NCBI GenBank assembly: GCA_037074615.1
Contig: CM073558.1
Location: forward strand, 5,013,501-5,077,500
From: Leucaena leucocephala
Lineage: Eukaryota > Streptophyta > Magnoliopsida > Fabales > Fabaceae
Length of the DNA: 64,000 nt
Direction: 5' to 3'
The position numbers and the translations under genes were made by a program. Position 1 is the stretch's first letter; each line of letters begins with the position of its first letter. This document shows, piece by piece, positions 23,396 to 35,934 of this stretch. Below the pieces are notes generated by a model. That model ran no database searches and was not told where the DNA came from. It was given only the letters and a program-made list of their open reading frames with translations.

Positions 23396-24234
23396 AATAT
23401 GATCCTTTAAAAAATAAATATTATATTAACTAATTTAATTAATTTTTTTAATTTAATTAAATTAATTAAATAGGTCCTATTAAGGACAAAATGGGTATTT
23501 TTTTTTAAAAAAAGACATATATATCTTCTTATTGCAAATAATCATATTTGAGATACTATTAAATACTAAATATAATCATATCTCTTAATAAAAATTTAAA
23601 TATTTATTCGTCATATTGTGATATATTAGCTCCTTATATTAAATTTAACTCCCTTAGTTATAATAATATATTTTGGTTGTTGCATATTGGTGTAGGAATT
23701 GTTTAAAAAATATTATTGAAAGAAAAATAGAGATACCTACAAGGGAAAAAGGGGGAAGAACAGAGGTTAGCAATTGAAAATATTAATTAAGTTAGTTATT
23801 TTTTTAGTAGAGTTCAATCCTCCTCAAGATATAGAGATCATTATAGTAGATTTTACCTCTTATAATAAAATATTTTTTATACATATAATTTGATTTGAAC
23901 TTAAAACTCTTTTTAGTATATACAATTAATAAATTTTTTAAAAAAAATTATAAAATAAAATAGATTAAGAGATTATATTTAGAATTAAAATATATTATTG
24001 AATTAAGTTTTATATATTTAAGATAGTGTAATAATTATTTTTTCATTCTAAAAATATAAAATATAAAAAGTGAGAAATGGATAAGGGTTGACTGGGTCAA
24101 CAGTTGGAGACAAAAGGCAAAAAAGAAATTAAAAGAAACGGAACCCATTGGGGAGATTATAGACTAAAATTGTTACACTAACGGAAATATATTATAAAGA
24201 GCAGAGCTAGACTTGATTTTTTAACAATATGGTC

Positions 24235-24425
24235 CTATCACATTTTAGTAACAATTTAGTTTGAATGATGAGTAATTTAATATTATTTAAATAAGATATT
24301 GAATTTAAATTTTGGTATATATAAAAAATTTTATTGGAAGATTCACCCACTATAACCAGATACGCGATGTGGATCGAGTTTAAATATAGTCAGGGCAAAA
24401 TTCTAGTAAATTAGATAAATAACCT
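24235..24425 (+). repeat. Dispersed SINE-like repeat family A, copy 1
   Basis: Shares with 34155-34345 a TTGAATTTAAATTTTGGT / TTAAATTTGAGTTTTAGT block. In both copies this is followed by ATATAAAAAATTTTATT-like sequence, then GA(T/C)TCAC(C/T)CAC(T/C)ATAA, then an A-T-A-C-G/GTG stretch and a GGTAA/GGCAAAATTCTA end. Confidence 0.5.
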
Positions 24426-25033
24426 AAAAAAAAGATAACATTGTTGATACCTGTTAAACTTTGAAAATAAAAATAGAAGAAATAGATTTATATTTTATAA
24501 AATTGTAAGTTCAATTTTAATTGATGTTTTAAAAGTTTTTTTAGTAGACAATATCATAAATTTCTTATAAATATTCTCTTAATCCTAAAGCTTTGATTTA
24601 ACTTTAGTAAATGATTAATACTGAACTCATCTAAATTTTTTTATATAAAAAAAATTAACTTGAGGATTCAGTAGACTTGAATATTTTTGATCCATTTAAT
24701 TTTGTATGGATAACTTTCACCGCATTTTATTTTAAGGATGAGATAGTGCTGATATTAAATATTATATTATATCTTAATTATAACAGTTAATTATTTTTTA
24801 AATAAATTAATTATAATTAAATTTAACTATTCAAGTTGAATTAATAATATATACTCTTCTATCTATCTAAATTAATCAACTAACTATTATATTAATTATA
24901 AATTATTAATTTTTTTAATTTTTTTAATCTATCTAAAAAATTAAATAATTTTTAGAATTAGAAAATAGTATTTGTAATCCATCATTGCATTGTCACTTAC
25001 ACACAATATGAAGGCAAAATCAAGTACTGTAAA

Positions 25034-25335
25034 ACTACTCTTTCTATCCCTATTTATAATACCATCTTTGTTGTAATAGTCTGTACCCTTTTATAAGATT
25101 TTTTTTACTTTATCTGAATAATAAATATTTATTTACTAATTTTACCTTTCATTAATTCTGCATACCATCTCTTTTATCATTCTATTAATTATTATTTGTT
25201 CCTATTTAGTCAATGTAAATAAGGGAATATTTAGAAAAGAAAATATATTTATCATATATTTATTATTTTTAATTATTTTATTGAACAACACAATTTAATT
25301 AAAATAATCTTATAAATAGAGACAGACGATTGCTG
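25034..25335. mobile_element. Stowaway-like MITE
   Basis: The left end reads TACTCTTTCTATCCCTATTTATAA, and the reverse complement of the right end reads CGTCTGTCTCTATTTATAAG. Both are variants of the Stowaway (Tc1/mariner) terminus CTCCCTCCGTCCC followed by TATTTATAAG. Length of about 300 bp and AT-rich noncoding interior fit. A TA target is compatible with both ends. Confidence 0.55.
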
Positions 25336-26259
25336 TTTTTCTAACAGTTAAATTTCTGTTTTTTTTGTATCTTATAAATATAGAACGCGAGAGTGATATT
25401 TTCTTTCTTAAATTACACACAAAACAATAAATTTACATTTAAATTATAGATAAGGTTCGGTAGCAAAGCTACCAAACTCACTATTTTGCATTCATATCTC
25501 TTTTACTTTTAAGCATTTTTACCTAAAGACTCCTAAAAATCTGTAAAGTGTGTGTGGTTGGGATCAAAGGATAGATGAGTCACTATGCATCATTAATTAT
25601 AGATCACATGAAAATTCACAAGACTCCAAAAATTTCAACACGCTTTTATATGGAAAAATTTTGCTGTATTTGTCCTGATTCTATTTATAAAATATAAACA
25701 AAATTTAATTTTATTTATAAATTATATCATTGATTTTTTTATATAAATATATAAATTTACACTTCATTTAATTTATTATTGTAATCCACCAATTCTCTCT
25801 AGTTTTCTAAGTCTCCCTCATCTCAATTACTTGTATGAAATTTTGTTATTGTCATCACAATTAATTATTTTTAAATTAGTTAATTTGTCACTTTCAATAT
25901 TGGAAAATTCGGAATTGGCCCAATGACAACTTAGTTGTCGTTATGTTGTATTATTCCGGTTTGTTCGACATTATGATGTCAATCACCCCCCGTCCTCTGT
26001 TATCAATTCTTTGTTTTTTTTAAAAAAAATAATTTCACAATAAAATATTTTTTAGGATATTTTTCATGTTGATTTCGATTGGATATATGCAGGGGAAAAT
26101 ACAGAGAGAAGTCCTGGCCAGAAAAAATGGGGAAGAAGCAGAAATCCTTTATAATCTCATCCTGACTCTAGAAAATATAATAAAAATAAGATGACAGAGA
26201 AATGGACAACGTTTGACCGAGTCAACTGACGGTTAACAAAAGGTGAAGACGCAACCCAA

Positions 26260-27460
26260 AAAGCGGTTATACACTATGGGTCAAATTTTAATTTAAAATT
26301 TTTTTAAAATAAATAGTTATATTTATCTATAATTATTTTTAGGTAAAATTATGGTTTAAAACTATTATTTTAGATAAACTAATAGTATTAGCTTTTGGAA
26401 TAGTAAAAAAATTTATGGAGATAAAAATACCAATTTATCTTACTTTTTTACTCTCCACTGCTCGAGACATTCATTACGCTCTACTCTCACCAGTCCTTTC
26501 ACCTACTTTCATACTCTTAGAAAGAGCTTCCTTTACCTACATCTTCTGTCTTGCCTTTTCCCCTTCCGAGATAGGAGTTGAGAGCTTCTGGCAACACCGC
26601 AGGCATAGGAGCTTCAAGTAGTACAGGTCACAGCAAGTTATCAATCTCTCGACTTTCTCTTTCCAGCGTCTTCATATTTCTCTTCTCCTTCCAACTTCAT
26701 TCTTCAGTTTGCATCTCTTTCACTTTGCTCTGCTTCTATGCGTGGTGACAACTTGTGCTCGTTTGTCGCATTATTCATAGCTCATTCTATCCTCCCTCGT
26801 GTCATCGTCATCATCACCTATTATTCGTCAGAGATCTCGCCTCGCCTCGCCTACTTGTGTCGCCATCGCCGCCTGTTCACTTGGAGATATCAGCGCTCGT
26901 CACCATCGCCATCGCTGTTGCCACCTGTTTACTGCAGATCTCAGCTCAAGTCGCGTGTGGCGCATAGTTGTCGCCATCTCCAACCGTTCACCTGTACATC
27001 TCAGTGCTCATCGCTGTCGCCACTTGTTCACCTGCAGCTCACAGTCAATACCCCTGTCTCGCGTGGTGGGTGAGTTTCGTGGATGAAATTTCTCAAATTA
27101 GAGATTATTTCACCTGGTTGTTTTTTGTTTTCTTTCCACTTTACAGTTTAGGGTAAATGAATTTGTTATGTTATTTGGTACTTGTAAATTGGTTCATTTT
27201 GGTTCTTTTACTTCATTTTGGTTCTTTCCCATTGGAGTAGTTTTCTCCGTGTTTGTGTTATTGGTTTTTGTTAATCCCTTCTAGTGTAAATCAATGTCGT
27301 CAGCGTGTGGCTGCATAGTATGCTGGTAAACATGATAGTATGCCTTAGACTGAAATTTTTGGATGGTTGTCTTCATATTCACCTGATTTTGCGCAAAGTA
27401 GTGAGGAAATGTGGAAAATATTTTGTAGAGTTGTGTGCATCAATTTGTCATGTGTGTAGG
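26260..27460 (+). repeat. Tandem duplication unit 1
   Basis: About 1.2 kb, directly repeated as 27461-28641 with roughly 90% identity by eye. Both units start with AAGCGGTTATACACTAT. They pass through a shared AT-rich head, then a CT/TCG-rich stretch with CATCGCC and CACCTG words. Each ends GAGTTGTGTGCATCAATTTGTCA. The CT-rich part resembles a leader exon and the end resembles an intron, but no conserved reading frame runs through both units. Unit 1 has a 19-bp internal duplication around TTCATTTTGGTTC (near 27195-27230) that unit 2 lacks. Confidence 0.85.
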
Positions 27461-28641
27461 AAAGCGGTTATACACTATTTATGGCTCAAATTTTAGTTTA
27501 TTTTTTTAAAATAAACAGTCATATTTATCTATAAATATTTTTGGGTAAAATTATAGTTTAAAATTATTATTTTAGATAAGATGATAGGACTAACTTTTAG
27601 AATAATAAAAAAACTTCTCGATATAAAAATATCAATTTACCTTACTTTTTTTCTTTCCACTGCTCGAGACATTCATTACGCTCTACTCTCACCAGTCCTT
27701 TCACCTACTTTCATACTCTTAGAAAGAGCTTCCTTTACCTGTATCTTCTGTCTTGCCTTTTCCCCTTTCGAGATAGGAGTTGAGAGCTTCAGGCAACACG
27801 GCAGGCATAAGAGCTTTAGGTAGTACAGGTCACAACAAGCTATCAATCTCTCAACTTTCTCTTTCCAGCATCTTCATATTTCTCTTATCCTTCCAACTTC
27901 ATTCTTCAGTTTGCATCTCCTTCACTTCGCTCTGCTTCTGTGCGTGGTGACAACCTGTGCTCGTCTGTCGCTTATTCATAGCTCATTCTCTCCTCCCTCG
28001 TGTTATCGTCGTCGTCACCTATTGTTCGTCAGAGATCTCACCTTACCTCGCCTGCTTGTGTCATCATCACCGCCTGTTCACTTGGAGATATCAGCGCTCG
28101 TCACTATCGCTATCGCTGTTGCCACCTATTCACCACATATCTCAGCTCAAGTCAGGTATGGCGCATAGCTGTCGCTATCTCCAACCGTTCACCTGTACAT
28201 CTCAGTGCTCATCGCTATCGCCGCTTGTTCACCTGCAGCTCGTAGTCAAGACCCCTGTCTCGTGTGGTGGGTGAGTTTTGTGGATGAAATTTCTCAGATT
28301 AGAGATTATTTCACCTGGTTGTTTTTTGTTTTCTTTCCACTTTATGGTTTAGGGTAAATGAATTTGTTATGCTATTTGGTACTTGTAAATTAGTTCATTT
28401 TGGTTCTTTCCCATTGGAGTAGTTTTCTCTGTGTTTATGTTATTGGTTTTTGTTAATTCCTTCTACTATAAATCAATGTCGTCAGTGTGTGGTTGCATAG
28501 TATGCTAGTGAGCATGATAGAATGCCTTAGACTGAAATTTTTGGATGGTTGTCTTCATCTTTCACCTAATTCTGTGCCAAGTAATGAGGAAATGTGGAAA
28601 ATATTTTGTAGAGTTGTGTGCATCAATTTGTCACGCTTGTA
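27461..28641 (+). repeat. Tandem duplication unit 2
   Basis: Head-to-tail partner of 26260-27460. It directly precedes the Harbinger DNA-binding gene, so the pair may be a duplicated transposon leader or promoter. Confidence 0.85.
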
Positions 28642-28904
28642 GGGAAATTTTTTTCTAAGAAATTACAAATATACGTACTGGAATATACATAAATTTTGTG
28701 ATTATTTATTTGAAATTATTATTTTATAAGTTCAAAATGAGAAAAAATAACTTTTAAAACAATGATAAAATATTATCATATTGGAATATTTTGATATGAA
28801 GTGGGAGTTCACGAATTCAGTCTTCCTCGATTAAAAAATATATTCATCTTATTATCCCTAATTAGATGAATATCTGATACTTTCTGTGGTGACTTTATAG
28901 CATT

Positions 28905-29906
28905 ATGAGCAAATCAAAAGCATCGTGGGATAATCATTTAAGTAAACTATTTATTGACCTGTGTCTGCAACAAGTTCAAGAAGGAGAAAGAAAAGGGAGT
29001 AATATAACAAAGGTTGGTTGGAAACTTATTGAGCAGAGATTCAATATGTGCACAAGCACGGACTATTCCAAGGCACAGTTAAAGAATAAGTATGATGCTT
29101 TACGAAAAGACTGATAACTATGGAAAAAATTAAAAAATTCTAAGATAGGGTTGGGATGGGATAACCAAAAGGGGCTAATAGTGGCAGACAGTGAATGGTG
29201 TGAGAGAATGAAATTGGTATGATGCACTTTGTTTGTTGACTTCATTTTTTTAAAAAAATTATAAATGTAAAAAGTAATGCCTTACCTCTGCCATTTGTTG
29301 TTTTGTTAGAAAAATCCGTGTGCCGAGAAATTCATATTCAGAGGGCTACAGTTCTTAGATGAGTTGGATCATTTATTCGGTAATGTTGCTGCTACATGGT
29401 TGTATAGTTGGGCACCATCGAGCACTATGCCTGAGCCAGTGTATGAACAAGTATATGGCGATGTTGATGCATGTGTCAATCTGGAGGAAGGTTCTGGTGA
29501 CTCTGATGATGTTGCAAAAAACCCAACTGGATGTAGCGACGGTCTGCATAGGGTCACCTTTGGATCATCCCAAGGTGGCAATAGGAATGTTCCAAGTGTC
29601 AAGGGTAAAACACCAGTATCTACAGGCAGCACACTGGGGATTAAGAAGGCGGCAGGGGAAAAAAAGAAGGGAAAAGGACCTGTAACCCATTTAATAGCAG
29701 AAGCCCTGCATGATTTGGTTGGTATACGGAAGTCTGCCATGGAAAATGCAACGCGGGTAGCACAACCACCATCACCATCAGCGGCCATTCCGTTAGCGTC
29801 AACAGTAATCCCTCACATGCGTACAATTAACCAACTAGTGGAAAATATTGACTTATTTGTCAGAAGCACAGATGTCATGAGAAGTCCTGGAACTAGAGAG
29901 TTATAA
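28905..29906 (+). pseudogene. PIF/Harbinger MYB/SANT-like DNA-binding protein (ORF1), broken
   Basis: Harbinger transposons carry a second gene whose MYB/SANT-like protein works with the transposase. Exon 1 (28905-29216) encodes a trihelix-type domain: W-D-N-H-L-S-K-L-F-I-D-L, then VQEGERKGSNITKVGW, an FN...T...YSKAQLKNKYDALRKD stretch, and after the break LWKKLKNSKIGLGWD. Two adjacent stops (TGA TAA, 29112-29117) replace the conserved Trp plus following residue. A GT donor follows at 29217 and an AG acceptor at 29308-29309. Exon 2 (29310-29906) encodes KFIFRGLQFLDELDHLFG and a Lys/Ser-rich tail. The gene order, ORF1 then transposase on the same strand, is that of plant PIF/Harbinger elements. 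Confidence 0.8.
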
Positions 29907-30136
29907 TGGTCAATTAAAGATAACGTTAACTTACTTTTGCCGTTTTTGCACCGCCAATGTTACGGGGGTGAAATGTAGTAATGGTGACTGGATGTCGCAT
30001 AAATATTTTATGTGTTTTTGGATGTTTAAATTTAGTTTTATTTATATTTAACCGGTTGCTTGTATGTTCATTTTTAACTTTGAAATGTTAAATTCAATGA
30101 TGATTACCTAATTTGTGCATGTTTTCTTTTATAGAA

Positions 30137-31344
30137 ATGGACCCATCTTTTAGTATACAACAAAGTTGGGATGAAGGTCAAGACACGGATGAAGAAGTTT
30201 GTATTCTAATTGGAGCTTATGTTGAACTGAATATGTTTAAGGAGCATGTGCGTACAAGTGATCTAACCGGTTCCCAATGGGTGAATGAAGTTTTAACCGG
30301 TGAAGGAGTTCAATGTTATGAACAATTCTAAATGTATCCCAGCGTGTTCCTAAAGCTTTGTCATGTGTTGGAAAGCTATGGCCTCAAGGAAGGGAGCCGC
30401 ACGAGAAAACATGAGAAGTTAGCGATGTTCTTGTGGACGGTTGCATATGCGGAGACAAGTAGGCAATTGCAAGAAATGTTTCAACATTATCGCAAGACTA
30501 TTAGTAGATACTTTCATGAGGTCTTAGGCGCATGTTGTGGACTTGCTAGAGAGAACATAAAACCAGTCAATCCTCAGTTCACCCATGTTCATAGTAAAAT
30601 CAGTCAAGATCGGCGATATTGGCCATTTTTTAAAAACGCAATCAGAGCAATAGATGACACACATATTCCTTGTGTTGTCCCTGCAACAGAACAAGCCAAA
30701 TATTTTTGCAGGAAAGGGTACACATCACAAAACATCATGACAGTTTGTGATTGTGACATGTGCTTTACCTTTGTCCTAGCTGGTTGGGAAGGTAGTGCTT
30801 ATGATGCCTGCATATTCAGCTATGATGTGACAATGCAATCTCTTAACTTCCCACATCCCCCTCAAGGTATGTCTCGTCGTTGCTAAAATTATTTACATTT
30901 ATATTTTAACAAAGAAATCCAAAATGTGCTAATCTCTATGATTTAGGTAAATGCTATTTAGTCGATGCTGGCTATCCATCGGTGGCAGGATATCTTGGTC
31001 CATACAGACATGCCCATTACTATTTGGGTGATTTTTGTCGGACATCTAGCAGTAAAATACAGCTGACGAAGTTTTTAACTTCGCTCATTCAAGTTTAAGA
31101 TGCACAATTGAACGCACTTTTAGGGTGTGGAAGAATAAGTTCATAATAGTACGCGAAATGCGTAACTTTGATTACCCAACTCAAGTCAAGATTGTTTGCG
31201 CTACGATAGCAATACATAATTTTATCAGAAAAATTATATTTTTTATCCTGATTTCGGGAACAAGAACAACGCCTTCATGATTCAGAAGACGGTGATGATG
31301 ATGAACATGAGGCTTCACAACGTTCTTCTGTACGACGTCCATAA
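30137..31344 (+). pseudogene. PIF/Harbinger DDE transposase (ORF2), broken
   Basis: The protein belongs to the DDE_Tnp_4/HARBI1 family, which excises and inserts Harbinger DNA elements. Exon 1 is 30137-30866 and exon 2 is 30947-31344, joined by a GT-AG intron of 80 bp. Visible features are a FLKLCHVLESYGLK helix region, AIDDTHI (first catalytic Asp), SAYDACIF (second Asp), GKCYLVDAGYP across the intron, and CTIERTF-VWK (Glu). An in-frame TAA at 30329-30331 splits the N-terminal region. A frameshift at about 31045-31075 separates the YYLGDF block from the Glu block. A further indel near 31235 precedes the acidic tail. The element is dead. The right terminus may lie near 31391, but no matching left terminus was found. 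Confidence 0.85.
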
Positions 31345-31479
31345 GGCCATTTTTTTATAAGCCCTTTTTAAAAATCTCTTCCAAATAGGCACTATAATTG
31401 TTAAAAAAAAATATAATTTAGGATTTGAGTTTAACCCATCATCTATATATTTAACTTGCCAAATGAGTCAAACATATGA

Positions 31480-31690
31480 TTATTTGAAATGTATTCGATC
31501 TCTATAAAATATTATTTTATTATAATTTCAGTCGCGGTATTTGGGGAGATATCCTAGTTATTAAGTGTATAAATTTACGTCTAAGAGTAATAGATAATTT
31601 ATCCTACCCTATTTTCGTATCGTTTAGGAGAAAAAGAGATTTCGCCATATCCTTAGAGCATAAGTAGCCACTCTCTAAAAATTCTTGTAC
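31480..31690 (+). repeat. Dispersed repeat family B, copy 2
   Basis: Contains ATTCGATCTCTA, then ATTTGGGGAGATAT, ACGTCTAAGAGTAATAGA, ATCCTACC and GAGATTTCGCC, in the same order as copies at 60240 (plus) and 21160 (minus). Confidence 0.55.
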
Positions 31691-32367
31691 CAAAAACAAA
31701 TATAATTTAGATTGTTTATACTTTTTTTTACTGTTTTAAAACAAAATTATTTTAATTTATTCATAATTTAAAATAAAAATAATTTTTTAACTGTGATTTT
31801 TTTAAAAAAGTGATTTTTCTTATTTAAAAAATTTAAATTTAAATAATTAAAATTATATTTAAATGATATATATCTCATCACTTCAATAAACCATAATGAC
31901 CAAGGACAATCATCACAACAAGCACCAGAATGGATTCAATTAACATAATGTCATTAGTGTTTTGCTTTCGTGTATAATTAAATTTGTTTTTACCTTTTTC
32001 TAATTTGGAGTGTGACAAGGGACTTACCAATTAGTTGATTTCGTAGGTTTTACTATTTCCTTTTCTAAGAAAATTTCATTTTTCTCACCCATTGTGTGCA
32101 TGCGTGTGAGTGACCAATATGTAAGTTTACTTGTAAAATGACCACTTTCAATAATTAACATTGACTAAAGAGAGAGCGCTTATGTAAATATTTTGAAACT
32201 ATATAACATTGGCATCTTCACATCAACCGTAACATTGGACATTTTAATGTCAAGTGTTTTATCTATTTTTTAAGTATAAAGTTGATGTGGGTTGAATTCT
32301 AACAAAGTTAAATATAAAGTGTCTATGTATATATTTGAAGAGTAAAAAAATTAATATTTTAAAAAAT

Positions 32368-32510
32368 TTATTGACTCAAATTTTTTAAAATAAATAGTTA
32401 TATTTATTTTAAAAAAATTAAATTAAATCATAATTTAAAATTAAAATTTTAAATAAATTATTAAGACTAATTTTTATTATAATAAAAAAATTTATTAACT
32501 ACTTAATTAA
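32368..32510 (+). repeat. Third, partial copy of the head of the 26-kb tandem unit
   Basis: Reads CTCAAATTTTTTAAAATAAATAG, then TATATTTATTTTAAAA, ATCATAATTTAAAA, a TTTTAAATAAATTATTA stretch, and ATAATAAAAAAATTTATTA. These are the same words in the same order as 26280-26415 and 27480-27620. It lies 3' of the transposase remnant in the same orientation. Confidence 0.5.
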
Positions 32511-33020
32511 TATTTTATTATTTTTTTTTCTTATACACTATTTTTTCTCTTATCTCTCTTCTCTACTCTCTCTTTTCTCTCTTCTCCACCATCTTTTATC
32601 ACTTTTATCTATTTTCAACATAAATTAAAATAAATAAAATTAAGTAGTACTTAGAGATATCTTAATTTTTAAATATCTAAATTTATATTTAAAAATAATT
32701 AATAATTTATTTTATTTAATGTTAATATGGTTTACCTTACCTTGCATTACGGTGATCTTAAATTTTTTCAATTTTTTTTTTAAAAAAGAAAAAAGAGATT
32801 CGGATTTGAAAACCGGACCACGTGTGTGTGTCCTTTAATGTGATTTTAAAATTGAGTAGAAAAGGAGGGGTAAGAGGTAAAAGTTTCGCCGCCCATGTTC
32901 CTTGGTCAAAGCAAAGGTGGCTCTATAACTAATTTTAATCTTAAAAATCACATTTTTGAAGATAATTTTAAATGATGGCTTCAGAGAAAATATTAATGGA
33001 GTGAACAACAAAAAATTGAA

Positions 33021-33047
33021 TATACATATATATATATATATATATAT
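33021..33047. repeat. (TA)n microsatellite
   Basis: Alternating TA run with one C interruption near its start. Confidence 0.85.
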
Positions 33048-34154
33048 TTAATAAGAGAGGGAAAAACAAATAAGTGAATATAAAATTGTGAAACCATCTA
33101 TTGACTCTTCCCCTTATTTCTTTTTTTTTTTTGGTACAATCCTCTTATTTCTTAATACATTGATCATTGATGGTTCTATTACTAGGGCGGTCCTCTATGC
33201 GTCAATGCATATCCGTTGGGCAGTAGAAGCCCTTCGGTTCACACTTCACAATTCCCTATTATCAATTATTTTTCATTTATTTTTATTATTTTTAGGATTT
33301 TTCTTGACCTCATATTATTTTTAGAATTATTGATACCAAAGTTATTATATATATATATATGATAATTTATTATGAATGGCCCGACTTTTTATTTGTTTGG
33401 TCATGTTGGGACTTTACAGAATTTTGACATAATATTTTCATAGACTCGTTATTATTACTTAATAATACATATAACTTTAACATAATAATATAATTAAAGA
33501 AAATCATTATAAGCTCTTAAAAAATAACATAATTATTAAAAAATTTTGATGATAAATGTCAATACGTACCTGTTATTATGTTTTATATTAAAATTTATTA
33601 TTAACTGTTACTCACTTGATATAATTTTTTAAAATATTATATTTCTTTTTTAGAATTTTATAAATGATTTTTTAAAATAGTGATTTTTCCATCTGACTAT
33701 TTGCAGCACATCTTCTCTCTCCTCCTCTCTCAAAAAAACATCATCATTGCGTATCAAACATATCCTTGTGTTTGGGTGTTCATAAGAAAAAAAATGCACA
33801 AATTGCAATTTTGTTGGTCTAACACTGCTAAATATTATTTCATCAGATCTTAAATAGAGATTATTTAAATAATTTATTTTAATTTTAAATATAAAATTTA
33901 AATATATTTTACCTCTCATATTTATAATTTTTTTATAAACTAAATTTATTGAGTACATATATTAAAATTAGTTTCATCAAATTTAATTAATTTATTTAAT
34001 ATTTATAAATTAACTATCTAATTAATATGTTTAAAATTTATAGCTAACTAGAAGGAATATTTATTTCTTTTATATCAATCTTTGTATAAGATCATGGGCA
34101 TTTCCCCCCTAATTCTCACCAAACTTCTCTATATTTTCTTATTTATTAAAATGA

Positions 34155-34345
34155 GGATTGGTCTAAGTAGTAAATGAATCGATATCGTTTAAGCGAGATT
34201 TTAAATTTGAGTTTTAGTGTATACAAAAAATTTTTATTATAAGACTCACTCACCATAATCAAATACGTGACACATATTAGATATGGATAGAGTTAAGGTA
34301 ATATTCTAATAAAATAAGTAAGAAAAAAAATGAGATAATTTTTTT
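34155..34345 (+). repeat. Dispersed SINE-like repeat family A, copy 2
   Basis: Head GGTCTAAGTAGTAAATGAATCG, then TTAAATTTGAGTTTTAGTGT, then GACTCACTCACCATAATC, parallel to the copy at 24235-24425. Confidence 0.5.
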
Positions 34346-34482
34346 TAGGAGGAATAATACCAACAACATAAACTGAAATTTAATTTATGATTATTTAATT
34401 ATTACTTTCTAGAAAGAGAGAATAAAAAGCAGAGGAGACTGGAGAGACAAACACAATTTTTTCTTCTTCTTCTTCATTTGAC

Positions 34483-34511
34483 TTTCTGGAATCTTGAAGC
34501 TTCAAGATGCT
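34483..34511. promoter_or_regulatory. Heat-shock-element-like GAA/TTC cluster around a 14-bp palindrome
   Basis: The stretch reads TTCTGGAATC, then TTGAAGCTTCAAG, then ATGCTTC, giving several inverted GAA/TTC modules. CTTGAAGCTTCAAG (34493-34506) is a perfect palindrome. It follows a CTT/TTC run at 34460-34477. Heat-shock factors bind alternating nGAAn units, but I see no gene just downstream, so function is unproven. Confidence 0.3.
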
Positions 34512-35934
34512 TCAATTAAAAAAAGGGGAAAAAAGAAAAAAAAAAGGAAAGAAAAAAAGTTGGGAAGTGGGTGGTTATTGCAAATTCAATTCAATGGAGT
34601 GTTGTTTTTTTTAAAAGGTAGCTTGTGATTTTAGTTTATATTTGTCAATTTAATTATTACTTGTATCTGGGTTCATTTATGCAACTGGCTTTCTTAAGTA
34701 TATTGATATGTTAATTGGATTTCTTAAATTGACTTTAATTGCATTATAATTTCATGCAAACCCTAATTGACTAAAATATTATTTCTGCCCTCTAATATCT
34801 CGTGGCTCAAAAACACCTTATTCTTTGAACCTGGACCGAGTTAGTGCGTTCTCACTTCTCACATTTAATTCATGTTGCTGTAATGTTTTCGGCTTACCAG
34901 TTTTTAATTAATTTTTGAATTAAATATTATATCTCATAAAATTTTATCACAATTTGAATTTATTTATTTTCCAAATAATTCTAATATTCATTTCCATCCT
35001 AAACCATGTTATTTTTAATTACTTTATCAAAGCTACCTAAAAAGTAGTTAAATGGTTCAGAATTTAACTTGAGTTGGTGGTAATAAATTAATCTCTTAAC
35101 TGTTTCCATTAAAAATTTTAAATGAGTCGATTAAATTAGATTATATATATATATTTGCTTTAGAAAGTTTAAAATAATATTATTTTAAATTAAAAGACAT
35201 ATGATTATTATTTATATATACATATTCTATTTATTTATAGATTAATATATTTTTAATTTAATCCCTCTCATTATTGGGTCAACTAGTTCAGATTTTATCT
35301 CTTATTTTTTTTATTATTTGATTAAGGGTGTAATTATTTTTAATGTATTTATTAAAATTTGAATTTATATTCTTATTATAGGATAAAACTACTTACTACC
35401 TCACTAATAATTTATTAGTTAATTGATTTTATTTTAAATGAATAAAATCAATCAATTTCTAAGCTTATGTCTATCTTAAAGTATGGATTTTAGGAATTTA
35501 TTTATTTTTATACAAAGTGACCCATATACATAATTATTAATTAAAAATTTTATAGTTATTTATGAAATAATTGGATCTAATTAGAATCAATTATAAATTT
35601 TACTAGAAAAATATATCTTACATAAAGTTAACTTTTTAAAAATTTCCCCAATAAGTGTTAATCTTAATAAAAAGAAACTTGACTACTTAAACATAAAATT
35701 TTAAATTTAAATTTATGTAAACATAAAAAAATATCTTTAAAAGCAACCCTTCATTAAATCCCACAATATTTAAATATGAGTCATTCACATAAACTATACG
35801 GAATTTTTTAAAAATTTCAGTAAATGAAACCAATATAGGAGAGTATCAGAGGACTAAATATAAAATGGAAGAAAAATCTCTAATTTAAATTTAAATATAA
35901 AATGAAATTTATTTATTTACCATTTTCGATCAAT

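Larger units (their letters stand above)
19845..26259. other. Gene-poor AT-rich region with dispersed repeats
   Basis: No gene recognised. It holds one copy each of dispersed repeat families A, B and C, a Stowaway-like element at 25034-25335, and long A/T tracts. No open frame above about 70 codons occurs in it. Confidence 0.6.

Noticed and set aside
26738..28274. Several 60-111 codon frames in the tandem units
   Set aside because: The frames differ between the two units and are disrupted by their differences, so no coding constraint is visible.
33088..33324. 78-codon hydrophobic frame
   Set aside because: T-rich low-complexity sequence with no start context, splice support or known domain.
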